Source: Bradyrhizobium diazoefficiens
Lineage (GTDB): Bacteria > Pseudomonadota > Alphaproteobacteria > Rhizobiales > Xanthobacteraceae
NCBI RefSeq assembly: GCF_018131185.1
Contig: NZ_JAFCJE010000003.1
Span: 248,001-312,000, forward strand
Direction of reading: 5' to 3'
DNA: 64,000 nt
Positions 7,992 to 16,869 of the stretch are shown in pieces (position 1 is the first letter of the stretch; each line of letters begins with the position of its first letter). A program made the translations under genes and the position numbers. The notes under the pieces are model-generated. The model made no database searches and was not told the DNA's origin. It worked only from the letters and a program-made list of their open reading frames with translations.

Positions 7992-9112
7992 AACGGCCGG
8001 ATGATGCCGACGCGCGGGATCAGCGTGAGGATCAGGCCGAGGATGTTGGTGCTCCGATCCTCCACCGGAATCAACGACGTCTCGCGCGCAGCCGGCAGCA
8101 TCTTCACCGCATGCAGGATCAGGAACATGCAGACCGCCCAGTTCGAGATCCAGCGGGAATAGTCGAACACCATCGCGAACATCACGACATAGGCGAGGCT
8201 GATTCCGATCAGCGCCGCGATCACGAGGCGGCGGTGCGTCTCGCTGGCGAGCGCGCCGATCAGCTTCGAAAAATAGCGCCACAGCGGCGTATGCAGCCAG
8301 ATCAGTAGCGCAAAGACGGGCACGCCGAGGATATTGTGCGGCAGGCGCCCCCAGGTGTCCGAGACCTCCTTCGCCAGCGGCTGGTACCAGATGTAGCTGA
8401 ATTGCAGCAGATCTGTGCGGGATGGATCGGCCATGCGCGTTTTCAGATACGCGACGAAATCCGCTTCCGGGATCGGCATCGTTCCCAGGAATTGCGCGGC
8501 AAAGAACAGCGCGGCGACCGTGAGCAAGGCGAGGATGCCGACGGCGACGTTACCGCGATTGAGCCCGTAAGCGAGATAGTGCCTGATCACGACAATGGTG
8601 ACGATCGTCGGCACATACATCAGCAGGTGAATGTGGTGGATCAGCACGAGAACGATCGAGAACAGCGCAGCCAAAGCCAAAAACAGCAGCGATCCCGCCG
8701 GCATCAGCAGCAGGACGAGCGCTAGCGCGCAGCCATAAATGTCGAAATGGCCGAGCGTGTGCATGAAGTTCTTCAGAAAGAATGGCGAGCCCGCCATGAA
8801 GACGAACAGCGGCAACGTTTTCGCAGTGAAGCCGAACGTCTTCTGAAACAGCCTTGCGTAAAGGCCTGCTGTCACCAGCCACGTTGCGCCGCCGATCGCG
8901 AACACGGACCATACCGGCACCTTGTCCGTGAACAGCGCGACGGCAGCGCCGATCAACGCGCGCTTGATGAAGCCGAAATGATAGTCGACGAGGAGGTGAA
9001 TGTAGGGGACGTAGGGCGGAAGCTGGATCTTGTGGACGAAGACGCCGATGATGACCGCCGCGTTGATCGCGAGCAGGAAGCGCCAGGGATTTTGCAGGAT
9101 GCGTACGGTCAC
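7988..9112 (-). CDS. Multi-pass membrane protein of unknown function
   Basis: I do not recognise this 374-residue protein with certainty. It has about nine or ten hydrophobic segments. Notable polar motifs are LVDYHFGFIKRALIG near residue 40, SPFFLKN and GHFDIYG near 110-125, and HHIHL near 160. Arrangements of this kind occur in uncharacterised polytopic proteins of polysaccharide loci (EpsG/GT-C-like), but the resemblance is weak and no catalytic motif can be claimed. It lies 28 bp downstream of hslU on the same strand, which does not suggest a function. Confidence 0.8.
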   Translation of the reverse strand: MTVRILQNPWRFLLAINAAVIIGVFVHKIQLPPYVPYIHLLVDYHFGFIKRALIGAAVALFTDKVPVWSVFAIGGATWLVTAGLYARLFQKTFGFTAKTLPLFVFMAGSPFFLKNFMHTLGHFDIYGCALALVLLLMPAGSLLFLALAALFSIVLVLIHHIHLLMYVPTIVTIVVIRHYLAYGLNRGNVAVGILALLTVAALFFAAQFLGTMPIPEADFVAYLKTRMADPSRTDLLQFSYIWYQPLAKEVSDTWGRLPHNILGVPVFALLIWLHTPLWRYFSKLIGALASETHRRLVIAALIGISLAYVVMFAMVFDYSRWISNWAVCMFLILHAVKMLPAARETSLIPVEDRSTNILGLILTLIPRVGIIRPF

Positions 9113-9140
9113 GCCGCATCAATAGCGTGACCGCCCGAAA

Positions 9141-10445
<1,305 letters not shown>

Positions 10446-10497
10446 GGGACCTTAGCTAGGGTCAGTTGCGGGCCGGGACAAGCCGGTTTTTCGGCTG

Positions 10498-11115
10498 TTA
10501 GATGATCGGCGGGCCGGATTGCCATTGCTTCACCGCCTCGATCGGATGGATCAGCATCAGGATATTGAGCGTCAGATTGTCGCGAATGTGGAGCGCCAGC
10601 ATGATTTCGAAGGCGAGCCCGAGCAGGACGGTCGCGGACACAGGCAGCATGCGCGCGGCGAGGAACCCCAGCACCATGGCCAGATTGTCGGAGACCGAAT
10701 TGACGATGCTGTCGCCGAAATAATCCAGCGAGATCGTGCCGGCGCGGTAGCGCTCGATGATGAAGGGCGAGTTCTCGACGATCTCCCAGGCACCTTCGAT
10801 CAGCATCGCGACGATCAGGCGGGCCGGCCAGGAGAGAGACAGGAAAGGCAGTCGCGCGAACAGCAGCCAGGTCAGGCCGTAGAACAGGAAGCCGTGCAGC
10901 ACGTGCGAGAAGGTGTACCAGTCGGCGATGTGCTGGGAATTTTCCGAGCTGTTCACCACGCCGTGCCACAGCTTGACAGTGCCGCAGGTGCAGATCGGTA
11001 CCCGCCCCATCGCAAGCAGGATCGAGGCCTGAAGCGCCAGCAGCAGCAGCGCGATTCCGACCCAGGCGAGCGGCGGAAATGCGGTCTTGGCGGTGGGGGT
11101 CGCGGCAAGCGTCAT
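10498..11115 (-). CDS. UPF0314 / DUF2585 family membrane protein
   Basis: This 205-residue protein matches the UPF0314 (DUF2585) family, restricted largely to alphaproteobacteria and of unknown function. Five or six membrane segments are visible. The family block with [21 protein letters not shown] and [18 protein letters not shown] is intact. It overlaps the upstream GNAT gene by four bases (ATGA), so translation is coupled, and hslU follows 52 bp downstream. Confidence 0.85.
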   Translation of the reverse strand: MTLAATPTAKTAFPPLAWVGIALLLLALQASILLAMGRVPICTCGTVKLWHGVVNSSENSQHIADWYTFSHVLHGFLFYGLTWLLFARLPFLSLSWPARLIVAMLIEGAWEIVENSPFIIERYRAGTISLDYFGDSIVNSVSDNLAMVLGFLAARMLPVSATVLLGLAFEIMLALHIRDNLTLNILMLIHPIEAVKQWQSGPPII

Positions 11116-11594
11116 CTGTCTCGGATCATCAGGAGTGCGGGGCCATCGGGCGTGACAATCTCGTGCTGCGGCACGAATCCGGCTTTCTCATAGGCACGAA
11201 TTGCACGCGGATTGGCGGGGCTGGGGTCGATCACGATGCGAGGCACGCCGCAGGCAAAGAGCTGGTCGATGAAGGCACGGATGAAAGCGGAGCCGTGGCC
11301 GCATCCGAGCATGTCGGCTTCGCCGATGAACTGATCGAGGCCGCGGGTACCCACCGGCTGCGGGCCGAAGCTGACGTGCCAATCGCCGATCTGGTAGCAC
11401 TGCAGATAGGCGAAAGACCGGCCATCAAGGCTGACAATGAACTGCGCCAGGTCAGGATGATCGAGGTCGCCGCCGACGAACGCGAGCGTCTCCGGATCAT
11501 GCCACCATTCGGCGACATGTGGCGCGGCCAGCCAGCGCCGGATCAGCGGCATGTCGACCGGGGTCATCGGGCGGAAGGTGTAGGTGGGGGTCAT
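11112..11594 (-). CDS. GNAT-family N-acetyltransferase
   Basis: The 160-residue product resembles AAC(6')/IucB-like GNAT acetyltransferases: the N-terminal [17 protein letters not shown] block, the central acceptor strand, [12 protein letters not shown] as the acetyl-CoA loop, and [13 protein letters not shown] near the C-terminus. The acceptor is unknown. The ATG at 11594 is preferred to 11669 because the family starts at TYTFRPMT and the upstream extension is Arg-rich and unconserved. A drug-modifying role cannot be inferred; the constant position between hslV and hslU in rhizobia argues for housekeeping. Confidence 0.85.
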   Translation of the reverse strand: MTPTYTFRPMTPVDMPLIRRWLAAPHVAEWWHDPETLAFVGGDLDHPDLAQFIVSLDGRSFAYLQCYQIGDWHVSFGPQPVGTRGLDQFIGEADMLGCGHGSAFIRAFIDQLFACGVPRIVIDPSPANPRAIRAYEKAGFVPQHEIVTPDGPALLMIRDR

Positions 11595-11686
11595 TCTATC
11601 GGCCACGGCGGTGCTGCGCTCCCTCTCCCGCAAGCGCGAGAGGCTACAGCCAGCCCGGAGCGTCGCCATTCAGTCACAGGTCGGTC

Positions 11687-12247
11687 CTACCCCGTCGCCA
11701 GGCTCTCGATGGTCAAATTGCGGTTGGTGTAGACGCAAATATCCGCGGCGATGTCCATGGAGCGGCGGACGATGGTCTCGGCGTCCTTGTCGGTGTCGAG
11801 CAGGGCCCGGGCTGCCGCCAGCGCGTAATTGCCGCCGGAGCCGATCGCCATCACGCCGGCCTCGGGCTCCAGCACGTCGCCGGTGCCTGTCAGCACCAGG
11901 GAGACGTCCTTGTCGGCCACGATCATCATGGCCTCCAGCCGCCGCAAATAGCGATCGGTGCGCCAGTCCTTGGCCAGCTCCACCGCGGCCCGGGTCAGCT
12001 GCCCCGGATATTGCTCGAGCTTGGCTTCCAAGCGCTCGAAGAGGGTGAAGGCGTCGGCCGTCGCGCCGGCAAAGCCGCCGATCACGTCGCCCTTGCCCAG
12101 CTTCCGGACCTTCTTGGCGTTGGACTTGATCACGGTCTGGCCGATCGAGACCTGGCCGTCGCCGCCGACCACCACCTTGCCGCCCTTGCGGACCGTCAAA
12201 ATCGTGGTGCCGTGCCAGCCCGGGGAGCTGTTCTGGGAGTCCTGCAT
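11687..12247 (-). CDS. hslV: ATP-dependent protease peptidase subunit HslV (ClpQ)
   Basis: HslV is the proteasome-beta-like peptidase of the HslUV complex. The 186-residue protein carries the processing site HG|TTILTV, with the N-terminal catalytic Thr at residue 14, then VVGGDGQVS and [14 protein letters not shown]. The ATG that places the catalytic Thr 13 residues in is chosen over an upstream TTG at 12358, which would add 37 unconserved residues. It heads the minus-strand hsl cluster. Confidence 0.95.
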   Translation of the reverse strand: MQDSQNSSPGWHGTTILTVRKGGKVVVGGDGQVSIGQTVIKSNAKKVRKLGKGDVIGGFAGATADAFTLFERLEAKLEQYPGQLTRAAVELAKDWRTDRYLRRLEAMMIVADKDVSLVLTGTGDVLEPEAGVMAIGSGGNYALAAARALLDTDKDAETIVRRSMDIAADICVYTNRNLTIESLATG

Positions 12248-12267
12248 GAAGTACCTCGCTATCCGGC

Positions 12268-12299
12268 CTGATTTAGGCGGTCGGGGCCAAAGGGACAAC
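12268..12299 (-). promoter_or_regulatory. Candidate RpoH promoter of hslV
   Basis: Reading toward hslV, GTTG is followed after 18 bp by CCTAAATCAG. This matches the rhizobial heat-shock consensus CTTG-N17/18-CYTATNTNNG at 3 of 4 and all but one of the fixed -10 positions. The -10 lies about 20 bp before the hslV start, so the leader would be very short. hslUV is RpoH-controlled in many proteobacteria. Confidence 0.4.
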
Positions 12300-12440
12300 T
12301 GGCGCACAACGGGCCGTTCCGGGCCGAATTGCCGGCATCTAAATAGAAACCTTGTCAAACCAATACGTCAATGATGCTGCCATGGTTGGCAACGACCAGA
12401 GTCATTGCCAGTCAATCCGGAATCGCCGGAGACTCACGAT

Positions 12441-12449
12441 TTATCCACA
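12441..12449 (+). promoter_or_regulatory. Perfect DnaA box (TTATCCACA)
   Basis: The nonamer matches the strong E. coli-type DnaA box exactly. It lies about 20 bp before the small gene at 12469, at the left edge of the lower-GC segment. A GACTC methylation site sits just upstream (12431-12435). A DnaA-controlled promoter or titration site is possible; a single nonamer can also arise by chance. Confidence 0.5.
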
Positions 12450-12468
12450 GCAATGATTTGAGGGGGGG

Positions 12469-13032
12469 ATGGGGAACGTAGCCATGGCAGCTATCACAGG
12501 AGGCTTGACGAAGCCAAGTTCCGAGGCCTATAAGCTTGCCATCATGACCACCGACTCTTTCGCACTGTTAAGGGCCCGCCGCCGGGAAATCGCCGAAGAG
12601 GCGAGAGAGCTGGGCGCTCGAATCGAAGCGCTGCAAGCCGAGGACGCGGAATTGGCGTCTGCTGAGAATGTCTTGTTGCGCTTTGGAGCGGTTCCGAGCG
12701 AGCCAGTTGCGCGGCCAGCATCCGATTTTTCATCTGGAAAACCAGAGGGGACGCCGACGACTCCAAACATGATCTTGGCATTGCTCCGCGAGGCTCATGC
12801 GCAAGGCAAGGACGGGCTGGAGCCGCGGGAGATGCAGATATCAATTTCGAAGCGGTGGTGGCCGACTGTTAAGTCTGAGGACGTTGGCCCTACTGCGTGG
12901 CGCATGTGGAGGGCGGGGAGACTGTCAAAGGAGGGCTCCCTTTACATGCTGCCCAAGGAGCGAACCGAGACGATGTGGTCCACCAGCTTTGCCCCGCTGG
13001 AGATGCCAAAGGGGGAAATGGATGATGATTGA
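12469..13032 (+). CDS. Hypothetical protein with coiled coil and C-terminal winged-helix-like region
   Basis: I do not recognise this 187-residue protein. Residues about 26-70 form an acidic/basic heptad-like helix rich in Ala, Glu and Arg (RRREIAEEARELGARIEAL), probably a coiled coil. After a Ser/Pro linker, residues about 97-165 (MILALLREA, LEPREMQISI, WRMWRAGRLSKEGSLYML) look like a small winged-helix domain. The ATG at 12469 is preceded by GAGG at a 5-base spacing; ATG 12544, which directly precedes the coiled coil, is an alternative. A DnaA box and a strong terminator flank it. A DNA-binding role is only a guess. Confidence 0.7.
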   Translation: MGNVAMAAITGGLTKPSSEAYKLAIMTTDSFALLRARRREIAEEARELGARIEALQAEDAELASAENVLLRFGAVPSEPVARPASDFSSGKPEGTPTTPNMILALLREAHAQGKDGLEPREMQISISKRWWPTVKSEDVGPTAWRMWRAGRLSKEGSLYMLPKERTETMWSTSFAPLEMPKGEMDDD

Positions 13033-13037
13033 AACAA

Positions 13038-13065
13038 AAAACCGGAGCGCTATGGCTCCGGTTTT
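13038..13065 (+). terminator. Rho-independent terminator
   Basis: An 11-bp perfect stem (AAAACCGGAGC / GCTCCGGTTTT) encloses a 6-base loop, and the 3' arm ends in four T. It begins six bases after the stop codon of the gene at 12469. The A-tract on the 5' arm would let it also work in reverse. Confidence 0.85.
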
Positions 13066-13071
13066 CTAATC

Positions 13072-13142
13072 GGGGGTGAACTGGTGTGGGCTGCGGCTTT
13101 CCATCCAACGGCCCGGGGGTTCGATTCCCCTCACCTCCACCG
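13072..13142 (+). ncRNA. tRNA-like domain resembling tmRNA without its mRNA part (remnant or att site)
   Basis: GGGGGTG (13072-13078) pairs with CACCTCC (13132-13138) as a 7-bp acceptor stem with one G-T pair. Abutting it is a canonical T arm: a 5-bp stem (13115-13119/13127-13131) and the loop TTCGATT. The discriminator A is followed by CCG, not CCA. Instead of D and anticodon arms there are 36 nt containing CTGG, as in the tmRNA D-loop, and a GGGC/GCCC stem (13088-13091/13111-13114) directly before the T arm, where tmRNA has helix P2. No reading frame for a proteolysis tag is present. It could be an ssrA-derived attachment-site remnant or a novel small RNA. Confidence 0.45.
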
Positions 13143-13151
13143 CCTCCCCTG

Positions 13152-13235
13152 CCTGCGTCAACAGGTAGGGTTGGGAAGGTCCCGTAGAGGGACCGAGAAT
13201 GAGCCGTTCTCGTTTGACGCGGGGGCGGCTCATTC
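13152..13235. other. Array of three hairpins downstream of the tRNA-like element
   Basis: Three successive inverted repeats lie in 84 bp: CCTG/CAGG (13152-13165), GGTCCC/GGGACC (13178-13194, 5-base loop) and a perfect 10-bp GAATGAGCCG/CGGCTCATTC (13197-13235, 19-base loop). No T-run follows the last, so it is not an ordinary terminator for the plus strand. The array may be part of one structured RNA with the preceding tRNA-like domain or of an attachment region. Confidence 0.5.
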
Positions 13236-13269
13236 CTTTAGTGATACTAAAACATTCTTGCGAAGCAGT

Positions 13270-13512
13270 CTAGGCTGAGTTGTCCTTTTGTTTCGCAGGG
13301 GCGCTGATTCCACTCGATTTTTCGTCACCAAAGAATGAAACGCCCCCTGTTTCCAGTGCGGCTTGCATTGCCGCTAAATTGTTTCGAGTCGGTTCCCGTC
13401 TGCCTGCCTCAAAGTCCCGGACCGTCGAAACGCCAACGTTCGCGGCTTTTGCAAGCGCGTCTTGAGGCCAGTTTAGCCATGCTCGCGCGGCTCGACATTG
13501 CTTCGGGGTCAT
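13270..13512 (-). CDS. XRE-family helix-turn-helix regulator (small)
   Basis: The 80-residue product belongs to a frequent rhizobial family that starts MTPxQCRAARxxLxWxQ. The XRE helix-turn-helix spans about residues 14-60 (LAKAANVGVSTVRDFEAGRR). The ATG at 13512 is chosen because it gives this family start; a longer frame to 13599 adds 29 unconserved residues. The target is unknown. It is transcribed away from the DUF4160/DUF2442 pair, with 286 bp between that has AT-rich sequence and an imperfect repeat TTTCACAC/GTGTGCAA (about 13738-13768) that might be an operator. Confidence 0.82.
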   Translation of the reverse strand: MTPKQCRAARAWLNWPQDALAKAANVGVSTVRDFEAGRREPTRNNLAAMQAALETGGVSFFGDEKSSGISAPAKQKDNSA

Positions 13513-13798
13513 TCGCGCAATATGATGACCACAACGAATTTCGTCAAGGTCATAGATTTTTGTTGGCGCCAATGTGCTTATCAATGAAGTCGGTCTCACG
13601 CCCGCAACACTTCCTCAAGGCAAGGGCGATTTTGCTTTTCTCAGTGGTCCGCATCTAGGACTTGGAAGGGGTATTGGCAGCGGTCAGACAACCGCTAAAG
13701 TTGTACACTTTTCCGGCGCTTCATCATAGTGCAATAGTTTCACACTTTTTTGTTGATCGTGTGCAACCATTGCGCTAAGCTAACCATTGTAGGGCAGG

Positions 13799-14041
13799 AT
13801 GGCGAGCATAAATGCTCCCCTAAGTAACTGTAAGGTCTACATTTATCCGGGTGATCATAATCCCCCGCACTTTCATCTAAAGGGGCCAAATTCTAGAGCC
13901 TCTATCGATATCGTGACCTTGGAGGTTATAGCCGGGAAGGCGGCAAAGACCGACTTAGCAGAAGTCAGGGCATGGGCCGCCGAGCCCGAAAACCTGGCCG
14001 CTTTAGTATCGGAGTGGAGAAGGCTCAATGAGCGCGAATGA
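13799..14041 (+). CDS. DUF4160 family protein (possible toxin-antitoxin partner)
   Basis: The 80-residue protein shows the DUF4160 signature near its N-terminus (YIYPGDHNPPHFH) and the SIDIVTLEVIAG strand pair. DUF4160 proteins are small, uncharacterised and usually encoded beside DUF2442 proteins. The conserved His cluster could bind metal or form an active site, but no activity is established to my knowledge. The gene overlaps the next by 14 bp. GC is visibly lower than in the flanking core genes, suggesting horizontal acquisition. Confidence 0.85.
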   Translation: MASINAPLSNCKVYIYPGDHNPPHFHLKGPNSRASIDIVTLEVIAGKAAKTDLAEVRAWAAEPENLAALVSEWRRLNERE

Positions 14042-14615
14042 TATCGTCGATAGTGGGATCGAGCTTCCCCGGATGGCGAGTGTCCAGCCGCTCAACGACT
14101 TTGTGCTCAAGGTCAGGTGGGCGGAAGGTCCGCGTAGGGGCCGAGAAGACTTAGTAGACGTTAGCCCGGCCATCTTTAGCTACAAGGTTTATCGCCCGCT
14201 AAGGGACGAAGAACTATTTATGGCGGGAAAGATCGCCGAAGATGGCGATGTTGTCGCTTGGGACACTGGCGACCTAGTAATGTCGGCTGACACAATTCAG
14301 TCTCTCGCCCAAGAGAGTTGGACGCCAAGCGAATTTGTGGCCTTCTTGACGCGAAATCAGCTGACTCAAGTATCAGCCGCCGCATTACTCGGCCGGAGCC
14401 GGCGTCAAATCGCAAACTACGTGGCTAGGGGACCAATTCCGCGCGTCGTGGCGCTTGCTTGCTATGGGTTTGAATCTCTAAGGCGCGACAAATTCTTAGC
14501 CGGTAACGGCGGCATTAACGCGCAACCTCCCAAAGTACATACTGGCCCGGCCCCTGCTCCGACCGAACCGCCCCGTTCTCCCGCTGAGTCCGCAAGGCAA
14601 CGCCAACGCGCTTAG
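14028..14615 (+). CDS. DUF2442 protein with C-terminal HTH domain (possible antitoxin/regulator)
   Basis: The 195-residue protein begins with a DUF2442 domain (about 16-95; note VAWDTGDLVMSADT). A helix-turn-helix region follows at about 104-150 (LTRNQLTQVSAAALLGRSRRQIANYV), then a Pro-rich tail. A DNA-binding partner fused to DUF2442 and overlapping a DUF4160 gene is the arrangement expected of an autoregulating antitoxin. This function is inferred from architecture only. The C-terminal tail is low in complexity. Confidence 0.85.
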   Translation: MSANDIVDSGIELPRMASVQPLNDFVLKVRWAEGPRRGREDLVDVSPAIFSYKVYRPLRDEELFMAGKIAEDGDVVAWDTGDLVMSADTIQSLAQESWTPSEFVAFLTRNQLTQVSAAALLGRSRRQIANYVARGPIPRVVALACYGFESLRRDKFLAGNGGINAQPPKVHTGPAPAPTEPPRSPAESARQRQRA

Positions 14616-15030
14616 ACATGATTCGTAATAAGCCGCTGGTCGTTTTTATCTCGGGTCCGCTCCACTAGAAGCTTCAAGGCGATAGGCGGCTGGTAAGCGG
14701 CTACGGCTCGGCGGAGGATGCTGAGCACGATCCGGGACATCTCGCCGCGATTTGCACGAATCCTTGGCCGGCCGGAAGGCTTTAGGCTTGATGGACTCCA
14801 CTCGGATCGAATTGCAGGATCGCGGCGTCTAGGCACTCCAAGTCCAAGACCATCATGTGAGCTCTCAATACCGCCCGCCAATTGCGCCGACGCCTTACGA
14901 GTCCAGCCCGGAATTTCACTCACCATAGGCAGAAGTAGAGGTCCCGCCAGCCGTTCCCGCAGTAGCGAAGGGGGCATTTGGCTGTTAATAGACTGGCGTT
15001 TCAGGCCCAAAACCCCAGCGAAAGCCTTCA
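14616..15030. other. Gap before hisB with one doubtful minus-strand ORF
   Basis: These 415 bp should contain the hisB promoter and the right edge of the lower-GC insertion. A minus-strand frame stays open for up to 139 codons across it (14612-15031) and encodes a basic peptide with GRPRIRANRGEMSRI. It lacks a recognisable domain, and part of it opposes the DUF2442 stop. It could be a decayed integrase- or transposase-like remnant, but I do not call it a gene. Confidence 0.35.
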
Positions 15031-15624
15031 ATGCGCACCGCGACGATCAAGCGCAAGACCAAGGAAACCGACATCGAGGTCACCGTGAACCTCGATGGCA
15101 CCGGCGTATCGAATATCGCGACCGGCATCGGCTTTTTCGACCATATGCTCGATCTCCTCGCCCGCCATTCCCGCATCGACCTCACGGTCAAGGCGGTGGG
15201 CGACCTGCACATTGATCATCACCATACCACCGAAGACACCGGCATCGCGCTCGGCCAGGCGGTCAGGCAGGCGCTCGGCAACATGGCGGGCATCACCCGC
15301 TATGCCGGCGTGCACATGCCCATGGACGAGACGCTGTCGCGCGTGGTCATCGACATCTCGGGCCGTCCGTTCCTGGTGTTCAAGGCCGACTTCCCCCGCG
15401 ACAAGATCGGTGAGTTCGACACCGAGCTGGTGCGCGAGTGGTTCCAGGCCTTCGCCATCAACGCCGGCGTGACTCTCCACGTCGAGACCCTATATGGCGA
15501 TAACAGCCACCATATCGCCGAGTCCTGCTTCAAGGGTCTGGCGCGGGCGCTGCGCACCGCGGTCGCGATCGATCCGAAGGCCGCGGGCGAGATCCCGTCC
15601 ACCAAGGGCTCGCTCGGCGGCTGA
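15031..15624 (+). CDS. hisB: Imidazoleglycerol-phosphate dehydratase
   Basis: HisB dehydrates imidazole glycerol phosphate to imidazole acetol phosphate. The 197-residue monofunctional enzyme carries both metal-binding signatures, [15 protein letters not shown] and its C-terminal counterpart [19 protein letters not shown], plus [12 protein letters not shown]. There is no phosphatase domain, as expected outside enterics. It is the first gene of the his cluster here. Confidence 0.97.
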   Translation: MRTATIKRKTKETDIEVTVNLDGTGVSNIATGIGFFDHMLDLLARHSRIDLTVKAVGDLHIDHHHTTEDTGIALGQAVRQALGNMAGITRYAGVHMPMDETLSRVVIDISGRPFLVFKADFPRDKIGEFDTELVREWFQAFAINAGVTLHVETLYGDNSHHIAESCFKGLARALRTAVAIDPKAAGEIPSTKGSLGG

Positions 15625-15691
15625 CGTCTCCGGCCAGCGGCGGCACGCGCCGCTTGCGGTATCACTGAATCCCTAAGAACGGGGCAGCACC

Positions 15692-16222
15692 ATGCCTGTC
15701 TACACAGTTCATGCTCCCTCCCCCGCTGGAGCCGATCTGCGCGCGACCGACAAGTTCGTGTTCGTGCGCGACGGCTTTCATTTCTGGGCGATGATCTTCG
15801 GCCCGTTCTGGTTGCTGTGGAACCGGCTGTGGCTGGCGCTGATCGGCTATCTGATCTTCGTGGCCGCGTTCAATGTGGGGCTGTCCAGCCTCGGTGTCGG
15901 ACGCGGCTCGATCTTCTTCGCCGATCTCATCGTCGCGCTGCTGATGGGTTTGGAGGCCTCGAGCCTGCGTCGCTGGACGCTGTCGCGCGGCAAATGGCGG
16001 CAGCTCGACGTCGTGGTGGCCGACGACGAGGACACAGCCGAGCGCCGCTTCTTCGAGCGCTGGAGCCAGAAGCAGCACGGCATCGTCAACGATCAATGGG
16101 CCGTCGATCGCGGCGGCCCGCCGCCGACCCGCAACACACCGGGTCAGCAATTCTCGAGCCCGCCGCCCATTCCGGCCGGCGGCATCATTGGATTATTTCC
16201 AGAACCGGGAGGGTCAAGATGA
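15692..16222 (+). CDS. DUF2628 family membrane protein within the his cluster
   Basis: The 176-residue protein has the DUF2628 core: an aromatic [20 protein letters not shown] block and about three membrane segments (residues 30-95), followed by a soluble Pro-rich tail. Its function is unknown. It lies 67 bp after hisB and overlaps the hisH start by four bases (ATGA), so it is co-translated with histidine enzymes; this position recurs in related rhizobia. A direct role in histidine synthesis is unproven. Confidence 0.85.
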   Translation: MPVYTVHAPSPAGADLRATDKFVFVRDGFHFWAMIFGPFWLLWNRLWLALIGYLIFVAAFNVGLSSLGVGRGSIFFADLIVALLMGLEASSLRRWTLSRGKWRQLDVVVADDEDTAERRFFERWSQKQHGIVNDQWAVDRGGPPPTRNTPGQQFSSPPPIPAGGIIGLFPEPGGSR

Positions 16223-16869
16223 GCGTCGCCATCATCGATTACGGTTCCGGCAACCTGCATTCCGCCGCGAAGGCCTTCGAGCGCGCCGCGCGCAGCCTGG
16301 AAGATCCGCAGAAGGTCTTTGTCACCAGCGATCCGGACCAGGCCTATGGCGCCGATCGTCTGGTGCTTCCGGGCGTCGGCGCGTTCGCCGATTGCCGTCG
16401 CGGGCTGGATGCCGTCAACGGCATGGTCGAGGCGATCACCGAAGCGGTGCGCGTCAAGGCGCGGCCGTTCTTCGGCATCTGCGTCGGCATGCAGTTGATG
16501 GCGAGCCGCGGCAAGGAGCATGTCATCACCGAAGGCCTGAACTGGATCGGCGGCGACGTCGAGAAGATCACGCCGCGCGACGAGAGCCTGAAGATCCCGC
16601 ATATGGGCTGGAATACGCTCGAGGTGCTCAGGGAGCATCCGGTGTTGAACAAGCTGCCGCTCGGCCCCAAGGGCCAGCACGCCTATTTCGTGCACTCCTA
16701 CCACCTCAACCCCGCCAGCGAGGCGGACGTGCTCGCGCGCGCCGATTACGGCGGACCTGTCACCGCGATCGTCGGCAAGGACACCGCCATCGGCACGCAG
16801 TTTCACCCCGAGAAGAGCCAGCGCTTTGGCCTCGCTCTGATCTCGAACTTCTTGCGATGGAAACCGTGA
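16219..16869 (+). CDS. hisH: Imidazole glycerol phosphate synthase, glutaminase subunit
   Basis: HisH hydrolyses glutamine and channels ammonia to HisF. The 216-residue class-I amidotransferase shows the Cys nucleophile in GICVGMQLM, the oxyanion-side LPGVGAF, and the His/Glu pair in HPEKSQ. The ATG overlaps the DUF2628 stop. Its own stop overlaps the hisA start region by 13 bp. Confidence 0.97.
   Translation: MSVAIIDYGSGNLHSAAKAFERAARSLEDPQKVFVTSDPDQAYGADRLVLPGVGAFADCRRGLDAVNGMVEAITEAVRVKARPFFGICVGMQLMASRGKEHVITEGLNWIGGDVEKITPRDESLKIPHMGWNTLEVLREHPVLNKLPLGPKGQHAYFVHSYHLNPASEADVLARADYGGPVTAIVGKDTAIGTQFHPEKSQRFGLALISNFLRWKP

Noticed and set aside
13072..13142. Ordinary tRNA gene
   Set aside because: Acceptor and T arm fit, but no D arm or anticodon stem can be formed in the 36 intervening bases, and the 3' end is CCG.
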